Of a stretch of DNA of 6,922 nucleotides, positions 5,331-6,922 are shown in pieces. Made by a program: the position numbers and the translations under genes. The notes beneath the pieces are model-generated. The model was given only the letters and a program-made list of their open reading frames with translations. It searched no databases and was not told where the DNA came from. Position 1 is the first letter of the stretch. Every line of letters starts with the position of its first letter. Source of the stretch: Lactobacillaceae bacterium (lineage in GTDB: Bacteria; Bacillota; Bacilli; Lactobacillales; Lactobacillaceae); NCBI GenBank assembly GCA_031282325.1, contig JAITDY010000032.1, positions 1 through 6,922 of the forward strand. The letters are read 5' to 3'.

Positions 5331-5405
5331 TCACTTAACGATATTCACGGATTTTCCTTTAGTCAGTAATCCGCTAAGCTTTTCAATAAATAAATTGAAA
5401 TACAA
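5331..5405 (-). CDS. Possible 24-residue ORF with a strong ribosome-binding site
   Basis: Tentative. A perfect AGGAGG (5420-5415) in the context AAGGAGGCGATC, close to full complementarity with the 16S rRNA tail, lies 9 nt before a TTG at 5405. The resulting frame has 24 codons, starts MYFNLFIEK, ends KGKSVNIVK and stops with TGA at 5333-5331. It begins 33 nt after the HPS-like stop codon on the same strand. The peptide has a short hydrophobic start and a basic end but no full membrane span. I recognise no family. It may be a small protein, the remnant of a third operon gene, or chance. A CGGATT/AATCCG inverted repeat lies inside it (plus strand about 5348-5373). Confidence 0.25.
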   Translation of the reverse strand: MYFNLFIEKLSGLLTKGKSVNIVK

Positions 5406-5438
5406 AACAGATCGCCTCCTTTTTTAGAATAATTAAAT

Positions 5439-6041
5439 TTATAATACTTCCTTAAATTTTTCAGAAGCATTTAAAGGGTTGTTGGCTTTTAAAATACTGC
5501 CACCAACAATTACAATTTCTGCAATATTATCTTGGGCTACTTCTTTAGCGCTCTTTAAATCTATTCCACCAGCAACACCAATTCTTTTTATAGTCGGAAA
5601 TTTTTGGTGTAATTCTCTAACAGATTTTGCTGCATCAATAGAACTATCATTATGCAAGGCAAATATTGCTCGATCAAAAACTAATAACTGTTTAATTTTT
5701 TCATCACTTACTTCTAACAAATCAATGAGAATTTCCTTCTTTTGCTTCTGTGAAATATCATATGCTTTTTGAATTTCTTTAAATGAGGTGATGGCCATAA
5801 TTGTTAAAATATCAGCACCAACTTGATAACCTTTTTTAAATTCAAAATCTGATTCATCTGCAGTTTTTAAATCCAATAATAATTTAGACTTTTGTAAATT
5901 CAAATTAGCAAATGCGTTCATGCCAAATCTTTTAATAAGTGGGGTCCCAATTTCAATAATATCTACTATCCCATCCATTTGATTAATTAATTCAAAAGTT
6001 TCATTTAATTCAGTTCTATCAATTGCTAATTGTAATTTCAT
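5439..6041 (-). CDS. 3-hexulose-6-phosphate synthase-like / orotidine-phosphate-decarboxylase-superfamily protein
   Basis: Predicted TIM-barrel enzyme related to 3-hexulose-6-phosphate synthase (HPS) and 3-keto-L-gulonate-6-phosphate decarboxylase (KGPDC), which act on ketose or keto-acid 6-phosphates with Mg2+. Seen in 200 residues (HPS about 210): MKLQLAID (Asp8), IIEIGTP (Glu30), LLDLKTADESDF with the Asp57-Lys59-Asp62 triad, GADILTI (75-81), FALHND (His130), and the phosphate-binding motifs GVAGGI (155-160) and IVGGSI (178-183). It resembles HPS more than UlaD-type KGPDC, but the region after His130 (NDSSIDAAK) has neither the HPS GYDLQA pattern nor the UlaD SRDAQA pattern, so the exact reaction is unsure. 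The ATG at 6041 shares one base with the kinase stop (TAATG), so translation is coupled. No hexuloisomerase gene is adjacent. Confidence 0.75.
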   Translation of the reverse strand: MKLQLAIDRTELNETFELINQMDGIVDIIEIGTPLIKRFGMNAFANLNLQKSKLLLDLKTADESDFEFKKGYQVGADILTIMAITSFKEIQKAYDISQKQKKEILIDLLEVSDEKIKQLLVFDRAIFALHNDSSIDAAKSVRELHQKFPTIKRIGVAGGIDLKSAKEVAQDNIAEIVIVGGSILKANNPLNASEKFKEVL

Positions 6042-6922
6042 TATTCAGTAACTCCATTATCTAAATAATACTTAGAAAGTTGATCATAAGTTGGATAGCC
6101 ATCATTATCGCCTTTGGTTTGAACTTGCAAAGAACCAATTGCGTTGCCCCGCAAGGCAGCCTGTTTCCAATTTAAACCTTCTAAATATGCAGATATAACA
6201 CCTAAAGCAAACCCGTCACCCGCACCAACGGTATCCACCACCTTGCTTACCTGAAAACCATTAACCGTATAGGAGTCTCCATTTTTCGTTTTAACAAAAG
6301 CACCTTTAGCGCCGGTTTTAACGATCACGACTTCTGTTTTAGGATTGCTTAAATAAAAATCAGCAATCTCTTCTGGAACTAAGGAACCCGTTAAAATTTT
6401 GCCCTCATTAATACCGGGTAATACTAAATTAGACAAACTGGCATATTTGTTAATAGTTTCAATCATCGTTTTTTGGTTTTCCCACAATGGCAAACGTAGA
6501 TTTGTATCAAAAGAAATAAAAACGTTATTTTGAATTAATCTTTTAATTAGTTCAAACAAAGCTTCATTTGTTGTTTTACTTAAAGCAGGAAAAATTCCTG
6601 TAAAGTGAGCTAGTTTAATATTTGAAATATCTAAATCTAATATATCTTCAATACCAATATGGGACGCGGCAGAATTTTTTCGAAAATGAAAAACTTTCGG
6701 ATCGCCCTTACTTACTTTTTGTTTCATTATAAAACCTGTATATAAACCAGTTTTGGTTTGAACATTATTAATTTGAATTTGATTTTGTATCATTTCTTTT
6801 TTAATAAATTCTCCAAAAGGATCATCTCCTACTGAACTTATATATTTGGTTGTATGACCTAGTTTTTGTAAACCAATCGCTACATTTAATTCAGCACCAC
6901 CTAAGAATTTATTGAAATTATT
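6041..6922 (-). CDS. kdgK: PfkB-family sugar kinase, 2-dehydro-3-deoxygluconokinase-like (5' end outside window)
   Basis: ATP-dependent ribokinase-family kinase of a sugar or sugar acid. The frame is open to the right edge. The residues before the ATG at 6793 include the N-terminal PfkB signature LGGAELNVAIGLQKLG and SSVGDDPFG, so that ATG is internal and the true start lies beyond 6922. Visible: 293 residues of an expected 310-320. Other motifs are KGDPKVFHFRKNSAASH, TGIFPALS, FDTNLRLPLW (typical of KDG kinases, which have FDxNxRxxLW), VVIVKTGAKGAFV, and the ATP/catalytic signature DTVGAGDGFALGVIS with its catalytic Asp. It is coupled to the HPS-like gene by a one-base overlap. The family usually makes 2-keto-3-deoxy-6-phosphogluconate. 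With an HPS-like partner and no KDPG aldolase seen, the substrate may differ. The family is sure, the substrate only moderately so. Confidence 0.8.
   Translation of the reverse strand, partial: NNFNKFLGGAELNVAIGLQKLGHTTKYISSVGDDPFGEFIKKEMIQNQIQINNVQTKTGLYTGFIMKQKVSKGDPKVFHFRKNSAASHIGIEDILDLDISNIKLAHFTGIFPALSKTTNEALFELIKRLIQNNVFISFDTNLRLPLWENQKTMIETINKYASLSNLVLPGINEGKILTGSLVPEEIADFYLSNPKTEVVIVKTGAKGAFVKTKNGDSYTVNGFQVSKVVDTVGAGDGFALGVISAYLEGLNWKQAALRGNAIGSLQVQTKGDNDGYPTYDQLSKYYLDNGVTE

Noticed and set aside
5411..5422. Plus-strand GATCGCCTCCTTTT as a 16S rRNA 3' end fragment
   Set aside because: It resembles the anti-Shine-Dalgarno tail only because the minus strand carries an excellent ribosome-binding site; no other rRNA sequence flanks it.
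5479..5772. Plus-strand frame of 97 codons opposite the HPS-like gene
   Set aside because: It has some hydrophobic character but is the complement of a conserved barrel enzyme and has no ribosome-binding site.

Overview
The window looks like a chromosomal segment of a low-GC Gram-positive bacterium, most likely a lactic acid bacterium of the Lactobacillaceae. The DNA is strongly AT-rich. The protein set also fits: an FGGY gluconokinase, a short 303-residue 6-phosphogluconate dehydrogenase, an RpiR-type sugar-phosphate regulator, a UDP-galactopyranose mutase with a GtrA membrane protein, and a PfkB kinase/hexulose-phosphate-synthase pair. No rRNA, tRNA, CRISPR array or intact insertion sequence is visible. 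The genus is inference.

Layout, left to right. (1) 1-704 (-): gluconokinase gntK, cut by the left edge, with a good promoter at 747-775. (2) 800-1635 (-): two open frames that read best as one frameshifted gene for a secreted or membrane protein with glycine-rich hydrophobic segments and a very basic tail. It resembles the body of a polymorphic or LXG-type toxin, but the family is not established. (3) 1670-1696: terminator, then gnd (1727-2638, -). (4) 2639-2778: divergent control region with three related palindromes (TTACAT...ATGTAA), then an RpiR regulator (2779-3624, +). (5) 3650-5234 (-): glf and an overlapping GtrA gene, a small surface-polysaccharide module. (6) 5235-5438: intergenic region with a possible terminator, a strong ribosome-binding site, a possible 24-codon ORF and no recognised gene. 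(7) 5439-6922 (-): a hexulose-6-phosphate-synthase-like protein translationally coupled to a PfkB (KdgK-like) kinase that runs off the right edge.

How the genes fit together: GntK makes 6-phosphogluconate and Gnd oxidatively decarboxylates it to ribulose 5-phosphate. The divergent RpiR protein, with its HTH and SIS domains, probably senses a sugar phosphate of this route and acts at the palindromes. The toxin-like gene separates gnd from gntK and looks like an insertion or relic. The kinase/HPS-like pair is probably a second sugar-acid or ketose-phosphate route: a KdgK-like kinase is coupled to a decarboxylase/aldolase-superfamily enzyme instead of a KDPG aldolase, which makes its substrate uncertain. 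The glf/GtrA module is functionally separate and supplies galactofuranose precursors for cell-surface glycans.

Most notable for follow-up: the frameshifted toxin-like gene with a possible A-run slip site, the triple palindrome between gnd and the regulator, the unusual kinase/HPS-like pairing, and the strong Shine-Dalgarno with no recognised gene downstream of it. I see no convincing complete novel system.
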